Shown: positions 30,839-41,311 of the stretch, piece after piece
Numbering within the stretch: the stretch's first letter is position 1
Layout of the letters: each line of letters starts with the position of its first letter
Source of the DNA: Methylibium sp035762065
Lineage (GTDB): Bacteria > Pseudomonadota > Gammaproteobacteria > Burkholderiales > Burkholderiaceae_C
Direction of reading: 5' to 3'
DNA length: 64,000 bases
NCBI RefSeq assembly: GCF_035762065.1
Contig: NZ_DASTPW010000050.1
Location: 1-64,000, forward strand
Notes under the pieces: model-generated
Told to the model about the DNA's origin: nothing
Databases searched by the model: none
Seen by the model: only the letters and a program-made list of their open reading frames with translations
Made by a program: the position numbers and the translations under genes

Positions 30839-33376
30839 TTGACCCTCGCCTCGACACCCTTAGCCGAACGACGTGATGCGCGCGCCGTGCTCGCGGCGCG
30901 CGGCGGGCGCATCGAACGTCGTGCCGTCGCGGGAGCCGCTTCGCTGGTGCTCGGCTGCGCCGGCGCGAGCCTCGGCGCACCGACGGCGGCGCAGGCGCAG
31001 GCCGCCCCGGCACCGGCGACGGCTGCCTCGGCCGCCGTGCCGTCGCCCGCGGCCTCGGCGCCGGAGGCTTCCGCCGCGGCAGCCGCCGCGAACGTTGACG
31101 GTGCGCGCTTCGCGCCGACGCCGCGGCGCGGCGACGGCAGCGCCGAGCCGCTGGTGATCGAGGCCGATCGCCTTTCCGGCCGGCCCGATCTGGAGACGAT
31201 CGCCGAGGGCGCGGTCGTGCTGCGCCAGGGACCGCTGTCGCTGAAGGCCGACCGCATCGAGTACCAGCAGTCGATCGATCTGGTGCGGGCCAACGGCAAC
31301 GTCGAGATCCGCCGCAACGGCAACGTCTTCAGCGGCCCCGAGGTGCAGCTGAAGGTGCAGCGCTTCGAGGGCTACTTTCTGCAGCCGAGCTACCAGTTCG
31401 AGCGCACCGCGGCCGGCGGCAGCGCCGACCGCTTCGTCTTCATCGACGACTCGCGCAGCCTCGCCTACGGCGCCACTTATTCGAGCTGCCCGGCGCCCGA
31501 GCCGGCCTGGGAGCTGAAGACCGACCGCGTGCTGCTCGACACCGCCGCCGACACCGGCGTCGCCGAGGGCGCGGTGCTGCGCTTCTACGGCGTGCCGATC
31601 CTCGCGGCGCCCAGCTTGAGCTTTCCGCTGTCGGACGCGCGCAAGTCGGGGTGGCTGCCGCCGTCGATCAACCTCGACAACAAGAGCGGCCTGTCGGTCG
31701 CTGCGCCCTACTACTGGAACATCGCGCCAAATCGCGACGCCACTTTCACGCCCGAGCTGTTCCAGCGCCGCGGCGCCGGCCTCGGCGGCGAATTCCGCTA
31801 CCTGGAGCCGAGCTATGGGGGCGAGTTGAACCTGTTCGCGCTGCCGGGCGACCGCGTGGCCGATCGCGATCGGTGGTCGCTCGACCTGAACCACCGCGCG
31901 CGCTGGGAGGGCCCCTACGTCGGCGCGGTGGACTACGGCTTGACGGCATTGCGCGTGTCCGACAGCGACTACTGGAAGGACTTCGCGCGCAAGCTCCCGA
32001 CGATCACGCCGCGCCTTCTGCCCACCGACGCCTATGCGCGCCGCCGCTTCGACGCCGCCTGGGGCGACACCCAGATCTACGCCCGCGTGCAGCAATGGCA
32101 GGTGCTGCAGGACCGCGATCTCGCGAGCACGATCGTCTCGCCTTACCAGCGCGAGCCGCAGGTGGGCGTCAGCCAGCGCGGCGCGGCACGCGGCTTCGAA
32201 TGGGACTGGCAGACCGAAGCCAACCGCTTCACCAACGACGACACCGTGCAGGTCGAGGGCTCGCGGCTGCACCTGCTCGGCTCGCTGGCGCGGCCGTGGT
32301 CGCCGATCGGCGCCAATGGCTGGGTGGTGACGCCGCGCGTGTCGCTCAATGCCGCGAGCTACCGCACCGACACGCCGCTGGCCGACGGCCGCACGCAGGC
32401 CTCGCGGGTGATCCCGACCGTCTCGCTCGACAGCACCTGGGTGCTCGAACGCGACACCTATGCATTCGGCCGCGACATGGTGCAGACGCTCGAGCCGCGG
32501 CTGCTCTACGTCAACACGCCCTACCGCGACCAGAGCGGCCTGCCGAACTTCGACAGCGCGCCGACCGACTTCAACCTCACCTCGATCTACGCGGACAACG
32601 CCTTTTCGGGCATCGACCGCGTCTCGGACGCGAACCAGGTCACCGCCGGCGTCACCACCCGCTTCCTCGACCGGCGCACCGGCGCCGAAGCGCTGCGCCT
32701 GGGCCTCGCGCAGCGGCTCCTGCTGCGCGACCAGCGCATCACGCCCGATGGCGAACCGGTCACGCAGCGCTGGTCCGATCTGCTCCTGTTCGGCTCGACG
32801 AGCCTGGTGCCGCGCTGGTGGTTCGACGGCGCGGTCCAGTACAACGGCGAGATCAGCCGCACCGTGCGCTCGATCGTCGGCGCGCGCTACTCGCCCGGCC
32901 CGTTCCGCACGTTGAGCCTGAACTACCGCTTCAACCGCGACGCCACCGAGCAGATCGAGGTCGGCTGGCAGTGGCCGCTGAACGGCCTTGCGCGCGAGCA
33001 CGCCGCGGCCGCGCAGGCGCGCGACGACCTCGCGGCCGACGACCCGGGCCGGCTGGCCCGCCCGCCGGCGAGCGCGGGCTGCTCGGGCGCCTGGTACAGC
33101 GTCGGGCGCGTCAACTACAGCCAGCGCGATTCGCGCATCACCGACGCGATCTTCGGCGTCGAGTACGACGCCGGCTGCTGGATCGGCCGCGTGGTCGCCG
33201 AGCGGCTGTCGACCGGCCGCTCCGAAGCGACGACGCGGCTTCTGCTGCAACTGGAACTGGTCGGCCTGTCGCGGCTCGGATCGAACCCGCTGCGGGTGCT
33301 GAAAGACAATATCCCGGGCTACCGGCTGCTGCGCGACGACGCCGCCGCGGTCACGCCGGCCTTCGCCAATCCTTGA
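30839..33376 (+). CDS. lptD: LPS-assembly outer-membrane protein
   Basis: An 845-residue protein that inserts LPS into the outer leaflet with LptE. After a signal region (to about residue 52) comes an OstA-like N-terminal domain (about 100-210) and a large C-terminal beta-barrel (FxxY/W strands to residue 820). Mature cysteines are visible at 217, 748 and 780, likely in disulfides formed by a DsbA. No ATG fits: the start is TTG 30839 or GTG 30887, both placing a signal peptide first. Genes surA and rsmA follow on the same strand. Confidence 0.93.
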   Translation: MTLASTPLAERRDARAVLAARGGRIERRAVAGAASLVLGCAGASLGAPTAAQAQAAPAPATAASAAVPSPAASAPEASAAAAAANVDGARFAPTPRRGDGSAEPLVIEADRLSGRPDLETIAEGAVVLRQGPLSLKADRIEYQQSIDLVRANGNVEIRRNGNVFSGPEVQLKVQRFEGYFLQPSYQFERTAAGGSADRFVFIDDSRSLAYGATYSSCPAPEPAWELKTDRVLLDTAADTGVAEGAVLRFYGVPILAAPSLSFPLSDARKSGWLPPSINLDNKSGLSVAAPYYWNIAPNRDATFTPELFQRRGAGLGGEFRYLEPSYGGELNLFALPGDRVADRDRWSLDLNHRARWEGPYVGAVDYGLTALRVSDSDYWKDFARKLPTITPRLLPTDAYARRRFDAAWGDTQIYARVQQWQVLQDRDLASTIVSPYQREPQVGVSQRGAARGFEWDWQTEANRFTNDDTVQVEGSRLHLLGSLARPWSPIGANGWVVTPRVSLNAASYRTDTPLADGRTQASRVIPTVSLDSTWVLERDTYAFGRDMVQTLEPRLLYVNTPYRDQSGLPNFDSAPTDFNLTSIYADNAFSGIDRVSDANQVTAGVTTRFLDRRTGAEALRLGLAQRLLLRDQRITPDGEPVTQRWSDLLLFGSTSLVPRWWFDGAVQYNGEISRTVRSIVGARYSPGPFRTLSLNYRFNRDATEQIEVGWQWPLNGLAREHAAAAQARDDLAADDPGRLARPPASAGCSGAWYSVGRVNYSQRDSRITDAIFGVEYDAGCWIGRVVAERLSTGRSEATTRLLLQLELVGLSRLGSNPLRVLKDNIPGYRLLRDDAAAVTPAFANP

Positions 33377-33431
33377 CCGCGGCTGTGCGGTCGGCCCCTT
33401 CCTCGCGTTTCTCGCATTCGCGCCCGATGCC

Positions 33432-34751
33432 ATGCCCGCCACCACCTTCCTTGCCGCCTGCCGACGCGCGCTGCCGCTGCTGGCCGCCTGCGTCGCGCTG
33501 AACGCCGCCGCGCAGGCGCCGAGCCGCGGCGCGGCGCAGTCGGCCGACTACATCGTTGCGGTCGTCGACCGCGAACTGGTCACCAACAGCGAGGTCGAGC
33601 AGCGCATCGCCGGCGCGCGGCGCGAGGCCCAGCAGTCGGGCCAGCCGCTGCCGTCCGCCGGCGAGCTGCGCCGGCAGGTGATCGACCAGCTGATCGAAGA
33701 GCGCGCGCAGCTCAGCGCCGCGCGCGACAGCGGCGTGCGCGTGGACGATCCCGAACTCGACCGCGCGGTCGCCAACGTCGCGCAGCAAAACCGCCTGACG
33801 CTGCCCGAGCTGCGCGAGCGGCTCGCGCGCGAGCGCATCGACTTCGCGCGCTTTCGCGCCAACCTGCGCGACCAGATCCTGCTCGAGCGCGTGCGCGAAC
33901 GCGAGGTGCAGAACCGCATCAAGATCAGCGACGCCGACGTCGACGCGCTGATTGCCAGCCGCGCCAGCGGCATGGCACCGCCGGAGTTCAACGTCGCGCA
34001 GCTGCTGTTCGCGCTGCCGGAGTCGGCGACGCCCGAGCAGGTCGAGGCCAAGCGCCAGCTCGCCGAACGCGCGCTGGCGCGGGCGCGTGGCGGCGAGGAC
34101 TTCACGAAGCTGGTCAACGAGCTCTCGGAAGGCGCCAAGGAGCAGGGCGGCGCGCTCGGCCTGCGCGCGCTCGACCGCCTGCCCGACCTGTTCGCCACCG
34201 CGGTGAAGGACCTGCGCGCCGGCGCGGTCGTCTCGCAGCTGGTGCGCTCGGGCGCGGGCTTCCACGTGCTGAAGGTGATCGACCGGCGCGACGGCGCGGT
34301 GATGGTCGAGCAGACCCGCGCGCGGCATGTGCTGCTGCGGCCGTCGGCGCAGCTGAGCGCGGAGGCGGCGGCGCAGCGGCTGCGTGAATACAAGCAGCAG
34401 ATCGAGGCCGGCCGTGCCACCTTCGCGCAGATCGCGCGCGAGGTCTCGGAGGACGGCAGCGCGCAGCAGGGCGGCGACCTCGGCTGGGCGACGCCGGGCC
34501 AGTTCGTGCCCGAGTTCGAGGCGGTGATGAAGACGCTGGCGCCGCAGCAGATCTCCGACCCGGTGACCTCGCGCTTCGGCGTGCACATGATCCAGGTGAC
34601 CGAGCGGCGGCAGACCAGCGTCGATCGCAAGCAGCAGCGCGAGATCGCGCGCAACCTGCTGCGCGAGCAGAAGTTCGAGACGGCCTATGCCGAATGGCTG
34701 CGCGAGGTGCGCGCGCGCGCCTACATCGAGATCCGCGAGCCGCCGCAGTGA
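33432..34751 (+). CDS. surA: Periplasmic chaperone / peptidyl-prolyl isomerase
   Basis: A 439-residue periplasmic chaperone for outer-membrane porins. The signal peptide (1-27) is followed by the SurA N-terminal helical domain (VVDRELVTNSEVEQRI) and two parvulin-type rotamase domains (about 175-277 and 283-390, each with a GAL/GDLGW block). It follows lptD by 55 bases and precedes rsmA. Length is standard. Confidence 0.95.
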   Translation: MPATTFLAACRRALPLLAACVALNAAAQAPSRGAAQSADYIVAVVDRELVTNSEVEQRIAGARREAQQSGQPLPSAGELRRQVIDQLIEERAQLSAARDSGVRVDDPELDRAVANVAQQNRLTLPELRERLARERIDFARFRANLRDQILLERVREREVQNRIKISDADVDALIASRASGMAPPEFNVAQLLFALPESATPEQVEAKRQLAERALARARGGEDFTKLVNELSEGAKEQGGALGLRALDRLPDLFATAVKDLRAGAVVSQLVRSGAGFHVLKVIDRRDGAVMVEQTRARHVLLRPSAQLSAEAAAQRLREYKQQIEAGRATFAQIAREVSEDGSAQQGGDLGWATPGQFVPEFEAVMKTLAPQQISDPVTSRFGVHMIQVTERRQTSVDRKQQREIARNLLREQKFETAYAEWLREVRARAYIEIREPPQ

Positions 34752-34772
34752 GCCGCGGCGGGTGACCTCCGC

Positions 34773-35531
34773 TTGAAGCACGTCCCTCGCAAGCGCTTCG
34801 GCCAGCACTTCCTGACCGATGCCGGCGTGCTCGACCGCATCGTCGATGCGATCGACCCGCGGCCCGGCGAGGCGCTGGTCGAGATCGGCCCTGGGCTCGG
34901 CGCGCTGACCGTGCCGCTGCTCGAACGCTGCGAGCGGCTGACGGTGATCGAGCTGGATCGCAACCTCGCGGCGCGGCTGCGCCGGCGCGCGGGGCTCGAG
35001 GTGATCGAGGCCGACGTGCTGAAGGTCGACTTCGAAGCACTGGCGCGCGAGCGGGCGCAGCCGCTGCGCATCGTCGGCAACCTGCCCTACAACATCTCGT
35101 CGCCGATCCTCTTCCACCTGTTGCCGCTCGCGGAGGCGGTCACCGACCAGCACTTCATGCTGCAGAAGGAAGTCGTCGAACGGATGGCCGCGGCGCCCGG
35201 CGGCAAGGACTACGGGCGGCTGTCGGTGATGCTGCAGTGGCGCTACGACATCGAATCCGTGCTCGACGTCCCGCCCGAGGCCTTCGAACCGCCGCCGCGC
35301 GTCGAGTCCGCGGTGGTGAGGATGCAGCCGCTGACACAGGCCGCGACTCTCGATGCGACGCTGCTCGAAGCGCTGGTGGCGACCGCGTTCTCGCAGCGGC
35401 GCAAGCTGCTGCGCCACACGCTCGGCCGCTGGCTCGAGGCGCGCGGCTTCGCCGGCGAGTTCGACACGCAGCGGCGTGCCGAAGAGGTGCCGGTGGCCGA
35501 GTACGTCGCGCTCGCGCGCGAGCTGGCCTAA
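34773..35531 (+). CDS. rsmA: 16S rRNA adenine(1518,1519) dimethyltransferase
   Basis: A 252-residue Erm/KsgA-type methyltransferase: conserved RKRFGQHFL start, SAM loop VEIGPGLGALT and catalytic NLPYNISSP. It dimethylates two adenines near the 3' end of 16S rRNA. The only sensible start is TTG (34773), since an in-frame stop lies just upstream and no ATG precedes the conserved block. pdxA, usually between surA and rsmA in related operons, is missing. Confidence 0.95.
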   Translation: MKHVPRKRFGQHFLTDAGVLDRIVDAIDPRPGEALVEIGPGLGALTVPLLERCERLTVIELDRNLAARLRRRAGLEVIEADVLKVDFEALARERAQPLRIVGNLPYNISSPILFHLLPLAEAVTDQHFMLQKEVVERMAAAPGGKDYGRLSVMLQWRYDIESVLDVPPEAFEPPPRVESAVVRMQPLTQAATLDATLLEALVATAFSQRRKLLRHTLGRWLEARGFAGEFDTQRRAEEVPVAEYVALARELA

Positions 35532-35558
35532 AAGAAGAACGGGCCCCGCAGGGCCCGT
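35531..35558 (-). terminator. Intrinsic terminator of the RNase-barstar unit
   Basis: An 8-bp stem ACGGGCCC / GGGCCCGT (35539-35558, 4-base loop) is followed on the minus strand by TCTTCTTTT. It lies about 27 bases after the small 41-codon frame and would end a transcript running from the RNase gene. On the plus strand it sits right after rsmA but has a poor T tail. Confidence 0.75.
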
Positions 35559-35585
35559 CGTTCGCAGAGGCGGCGCGCGCCTCGG

Positions 35586-35711
35586 CTAGGCGGCGACCAG
35601 CCAGCCGGTGTCGAAGGCGCTGCTCATCGGCGGCAGTTGCACGCTGATGAGTCCGGCCGTCGCCTTGCTGGCCTTCGGCTCGCGCTTGGGGGTCTCGTCC
35701 TGGGCTTCCAT
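35586..35711 (-). CDS. Small unknown protein, 41 residues
   Basis: This open frame has a well-placed GGGAGAG ribosome binding site 6-8 bases before ATG 35711, begins 35 bases after the barstar stop and ends just before an intrinsic terminator, so it reads like the third gene of the RNase-barstar transcript. The peptide has a charged N-terminal half (MEAQDETPKREPKASK) and a hydrophobic C-terminal half ending FDTGWLVAA, with no cysteine. I recognise no family. Its ribosome binding site lies partly inside a strong hairpin. Coincidental open frame remains possible. Confidence 0.4.
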   Translation of the reverse strand: MEAQDETPKREPKASKATAGLISVQLPPMSSAFDTGWLVAA

Positions 35712-35712
35712 C

Positions 35713-35747
35713 GCCCGCTCTCCCTGCCCGATGTCCGGGGAGCGGGC
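35713..35747 (-). promoter_or_regulatory. RNA hairpin covering the start region of the small gene
   Basis: Complementary arms GCCCGCTC and GAGCGGGC (35740-35747 with 35713-35720) flank a 19-base loop, ending 2 bases before ATG 35711. The downstream arm overlaps the end of the GGGAGAG ribosome binding site, so folding would limit translation. The barstar stop lies at its other edge. Confidence 0.5.
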
Positions 35748-36145
35748 TACTGAAAAGAATAGAAGCACCTGAAGGGTATTTTTCGTTCCCCCCAGAAGTC
35801 GGCGGCGTCCCGGAAGACGTCGAGCAGCTGTTCGCGCGCTTCGCGGTCGAACTTCGCGTGGTCGGGCAACTGCTCGAGCACGACGACAAAACCTGGCTGT
35901 GCACCCGACTTGTGGACCAGATCGGTCATGCAGTCGTAGAGCGCGTCGAGGTTCTTGCCGAAGTGCAAGGGGAAGGTGAAGGCGTCGGCAATGCCGTCGA
36001 GCACTTCCTGCTTCGACTGCGCCTGGCCCAGGTTCGCGTAGAGGAAGTGCTGGCCCAGATCCTGGGCCGCGGCCTGCAGGTCTTCCACGCGGAAAGCGCG
36101 GATGGCCTGGACGATGTTCGGGCGGACGGTGTGCAAAGGCATCAT
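35747..36145 (-). CDS. Barstar-family ribonuclease inhibitor
   Basis: A 132-residue cytosolic protein with the barstar core: an N-terminal strand, then FGKNLDALYDCMTDL, matching the helix whose Asp residues plug barnase active sites, and a final Phe-rich strand. It has about 40 extra N-terminal residues compared with B. amyloliquefaciens barstar. It is encoded 36 bases after the RNase gene, as an immunity protein for it. The start is ATG 36145 (36142 is also possible). Confidence 0.9.
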   Translation of the reverse strand: MMPLHTVRPNIVQAIRAFRVEDLQAAAQDLGQHFLYANLGQAQSKQEVLDGIADAFTFPLHFGKNLDALYDCMTDLVHKSGAQPGFVVVLEQLPDHAKFDREAREQLLDVFRDAADFWGERKIPFRCFYSFQ

Positions 36146-36181
36146 GATCTTGTTCCCCCTCGGTCGGCGTCGATGGTCAAT

Positions 36182-36607
36182 TCACTGCGCGATGAGGCGG
36201 AAGCTCGCGTAGTGATCGTCGGTGTAGTAGCAAGCGTCGGGCGCCACCGGCACGGCCCCGCCGCAGACGATGCGCCGGGCGCCCCGATGGCTCAGGCCCG
36301 GCGTCGGCACGGTGTACTCGCGGTAGTAGCCACGAGGATGTTTCGGGAGCAGACGCTCGCGGTTGCCGAACACCACGCCGTCTTTCGAATACTGGAAGGG
36401 GCCGCCGCTGCGGATGGCCCGGTGCGTGCGCTGGGCTTCGGACGGCAGCGTCGCCAGTGCCACCGCGCTGCCGCTGCCCGACTCGCGGGCCTGCACCGTC
36501 AGCGTGCCGGCCGTTGCCGTCCACAGCGCCGTCGCGATGGCGGCCGATGCCACCCATCCGCGCCAGCCGTGCTCTGTAGACCGGTATGACCAGCCGGTGA
36601 AAACCAC
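36182..36607 (-). CDS. Secreted barnase-like guanyl-specific ribonuclease
   Basis: A 141-residue RNase of the N1/T1/barnase family with an N-terminal hydrophobic export segment (about residues 15-42). The catalytic triad is intact by alignment to barnase: E97 (YREYTVP), R112 (RRIVCGG) and H132 (DDHYASF). C115 and a second Cys a few residues later may form a disulfide as in RNase Sa. GTG 36607 is used as start. It acts on RNA outside the cytoplasm; the adjacent barstar protects the producer. The toxin may serve in competition or nutrient scavenging. Confidence 0.92.
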   Translation of the reverse strand: MVFTGWSYRSTEHGWRGWVASAAIATALWTATAGTLTVQARESGSGSAVALATLPSEAQRTHRAIRSGGPFQYSKDGVVFGNRERLLPKHPRGYYREYTVPTPGLSHRGARRIVCGGAVPVAPDACYYTDDHYASFRLIAQ

Positions 36608-36774
36608 GGGTTATCCCCTAAAAACGAAGGCGAGATGGTAGCCAAGAGGCGCTCCGACCTCAAGGCTTTGCCTCAATTTTCAGCACCAGGGCGGGGCTAT
36701 TCGCTCAGGTGGGCGTGCGCAAACTTCCTTGCGGGACTTCAAGCTCCGTTGTTCGACGCCCGCACCGCCTTGGA

Positions 36775-39093
<2,319 letters not shown>

Positions 39094-39240
39094 GCGCAAA
39101 TCGGCAGTGGCTCGGGCGGGCGAGTCTAAGCCTCGGCCTGCGCGCCGCGTGCGGCCGGAAGCCGCGACCGGGCGGGCCGCGCTGCCATCATCCAGCCCCC
39201 GCAAGCGGCATGCGCCGCGTGCCTTGACCGGCAGTCGACC

Positions 39241-40215
39241 TTGGGCGAATTCGAACTGATCGCGCGCCACTTCGCGCGCCCCACGCAGCGTGCCGTCGTC
39301 GGCCCTGGCGACGACTGTGCGGTGATCGCGCCGCGCGCCGGCCACCGGCTCGCGGTGTCCTGCGACATGCTGGTCGAAGGCCGGCACTTCCTGCCCACCG
39401 TCGATGCGCGCCGGCTCGGCCACAAGGCGCTGGCGGTCAATCTGAGCGACCTCGCCGCCTGCGGTGCCGAGCCGCTGGCCTGCACGCTGGCGCTCGCGCT
39501 GCCGCGGCCGGATGCGGCTTGGCTGGAAGCCTTCGCCGGCGGCCTGCACGCGCTGGCCGAGCGGCACGGTTGCGAACTGGTCGGCGGCGACACCACCTGC
39601 GGCCCGCTGAACCTGTGCATCACCGTGTTCGGCGAGGTCGGCGACGGCCGCGCAGCGCCCGGGGCGATCCTGCGCAGCGGCGCGCGGGCCGGCGACGATC
39701 TGTGGGTCAGCCACGCGCCGCAAGGCGGCCTCGGCGATGCGCGGCTCGCGCTCGAAGTCTTCCGCGGCACGGTCGCGCTGGAAGGGACGGCCTTCGAGCG
39801 GGTGCGCCGCGCGATGGAATGCCCGGAGCCGCGCGTCGCGCTCGGCGTCGCGTTGCGCGGGCTCGCTGGCGCGGCGATCGACGTCTCCGATGGCCTCACC
39901 GGCGACCTCGGCCATCTGCTGCGCGCAAGCGCGGTCGGCGCGACGCTGGAAGCCGACGCGCTGCCGCGCAGCGCGGAGCTGGCCGCGCAGCCGCTCGCGC
40001 TGCAGCGCCTGTGCACGCTGGCCGGCGGCGACGACTACGAGCTGGTCTTCACGGTGCCCGCGGGCCGGCGCGCGGAGGTGGAAGCTGCCGCCGCGCAGGC
40101 CGGCTGCGCCGTGCGCCGCGTCGGCCGCATCGAAGCCGAGCCGGGCCTTCGCATCGTCGACCAGGCCGGCGGCCCGCTCGAAGGCGCCTGGCCGTCGTTC
40201 GATCACTTCGCCTGA
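39241..40215 (+). CDS. thiL: Thiamine-monophosphate kinase
   Basis: A 324-residue enzyme making thiamine diphosphate from ThMP. The start GEFELIARHFARP is typical, with the metal-binding PGDDCAV and SCDMLVEGRHF motifs near the N-terminus and the GGDDYELVF motif near the C-terminus. It starts with TTG (39241); no ATG fits before the conserved start. It heads a thiL-pgpA-cinA cluster. Confidence 0.94.
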   Translation: MGEFELIARHFARPTQRAVVGPGDDCAVIAPRAGHRLAVSCDMLVEGRHFLPTVDARRLGHKALAVNLSDLAACGAEPLACTLALALPRPDAAWLEAFAGGLHALAERHGCELVGGDTTCGPLNLCITVFGEVGDGRAAPGAILRSGARAGDDLWVSHAPQGGLGDARLALEVFRGTVALEGTAFERVRRAMECPEPRVALGVALRGLAGAAIDVSDGLTGDLGHLLRASAVGATLEADALPRSAELAAQPLALQRLCTLAGGDDYELVFTVPAGRRAEVEAAAAQAGCAVRRVGRIEAEPGLRIVDQAGGPLEGAWPSFDHFA

Positions 40216-40225
40216 GCAGCGCGCG

Positions 40226-40774
40226 GTGAACGACACGCCCTTCGACCCCGCCGCGCCGCCGCCGCGCCGCGCAAACGTGCGCTTCATGCTGTCGCATCCG
40301 GCGCATCTGATCGCCCTCGGCTTCGGCGCCGGCTTGAGCCCGCTGGCGCCGGGCACCGTCGGCACCCTGTGGGCCTGGCTCGCGTTCACGGTGCTCGACG
40401 GCGGGCTCGACGACGCGCAGTGGGCCGTGCTCATCGCCGCCTCGCTCGTGCTCGGCGTGTGGGCGAGCACGCTGACCGCGCGCCACCTCGGCAACGGGGA
40501 TCCGTCCTGCATCGTCTGGGACGAGGTGCTCGGCTTCTGGCTGGTGCTGTGGCTGCTCACGCCGGCCGGCTTCGGCGCCGAGCTGCTGGCCTTCGTGTTG
40601 TTCCGGCTGCTCGACGTGGTCAAGCCCGGGCCGGTGGGCTGGGCCGACGCGGTGTTCAAGCGCCGCCGCGATCCGCGCATCGGCTGGCGCGCCGGCTTCG
40701 GCATCCTGTTCGACGACCTGGTCGCCGCGCTGTGCACGCTGCTTCCGGTCGCGCTGTGGCGATTCCTGTCCTGA
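40226..40774 (+). CDS. pgpA: Phosphatidylglycerophosphatase A
   Basis: A 182-residue inner-membrane phosphatase removing the phosphate of PGP to give phosphatidylglycerol. The motif GLSPLAPGTVGTL, the IVWDEVLGFWL catalytic region and three to four hydrophobic helices match PgpA. The GTG start (40226) is 11 bases after thiL. A Met start further in would remove conserved residues. Confidence 0.93.
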   Translation: MNDTPFDPAAPPPRRANVRFMLSHPAHLIALGFGAGLSPLAPGTVGTLWAWLAFTVLDGGLDDAQWAVLIAASLVLGVWASTLTARHLGNGDPSCIVWDEVLGFWLVLWLLTPAGFGAELLAFVLFRLLDVVKPGPVGWADAVFKRRRDPRIGWRAGFGILFDDLVAALCTLLPVALWRFLS

Positions 40775-40781
40775 GGCGCCG

Positions 40782-41258
40782 ATGCACGACGCGCTCGTCG
40801 CCCGGCTCGCAGCACGGATGACCGCGCGCGGCTGGCGCCTCGCCACCGCCGAGAGCTGCACCGGCGGCCTCGTCGCCGCCGCATGCACCGCGCTCGCCGG
40901 CTCGAGCGACTGGTTCGAGCGCGGCTTCGTCAGCTACAGCAATGCCGCGAAGACCGAGCTGCTCGGCGTGCCGGCCGCGTTGATCGCGCAGCACGGCGCG
41001 GTCAGCGAAGCGGTCGCGCGGGCGATGGCCGAGGGCGCCCGCGGGCGTGCCGGCGTCGAACTCGCGGTCGCCATCACCGGCGTCGCCGGCCCCGGCGGCG
41101 GCTCGGCGGCGAAGCCGGTCGGCACCGTGTGGATCGCGGTTGCGCGAAGTGGCGGCGCGACGCATGCCGAATCGCGGCTCTGGCCCGGCGATCGCGAGGC
41201 GGTCCGGCGCGCCGCGACCGGCCGCGCACTGGAACTGCTGCTCGACGCGGCCGCCTGA
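40782..41258 (+). CDS. pncC: CinA-family nicotinamide-nucleotide amidohydrolase
   Basis: A 158-residue single-domain PncC protein, which deamidates nicotinamide mononucleotide in NAD recycling. The motif TAESCTGGL near residue 25 and the block AITGVAGPGGG match the CinA C-terminal domain; the N-terminal MoaB-like domain of full CinA is absent. It begins 7 bases after pgpA, so likely co-transcribed. Confidence 0.92.
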   Translation: MHDALVARLAARMTARGWRLATAESCTGGLVAAACTALAGSSDWFERGFVSYSNAAKTELLGVPAALIAQHGAVSEAVARAMAEGARGRAGVELAVAITGVAGPGGGSAAKPVGTVWIAVARSGGATHAESRLWPGDREAVRRAATGRALELLLDAAA

Positions 41259-41311
41259 GCGATTCGCCGCGCCGCGCCCAGGGATTCGGGCGGCTCGCTA
41301 GCCTTCGCGGC

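Noticed and set aside
34752..34772. GTG start upstream of rsmA
   Set aside because: The GTG near 34762 is followed by an in-frame or near-frame stop before the conserved RKRFGQHF block, so TTG 34773 is the workable start.
36608..36774. Possible small gene between the RNase and maeB
   Set aside because: The plus-strand frame there has no ribosome binding site and runs into sequence antisense to maeB; nothing else is supported in this 167-base gap.
39094..40884. Long antisense open frame continuing upstream of maeB across thiL and pgpA
   Set aside because: The frame continues past the true maeB start only because of GC-rich third positions; thiL, pgpA and pncC on the plus strand carry the conserved motifs.
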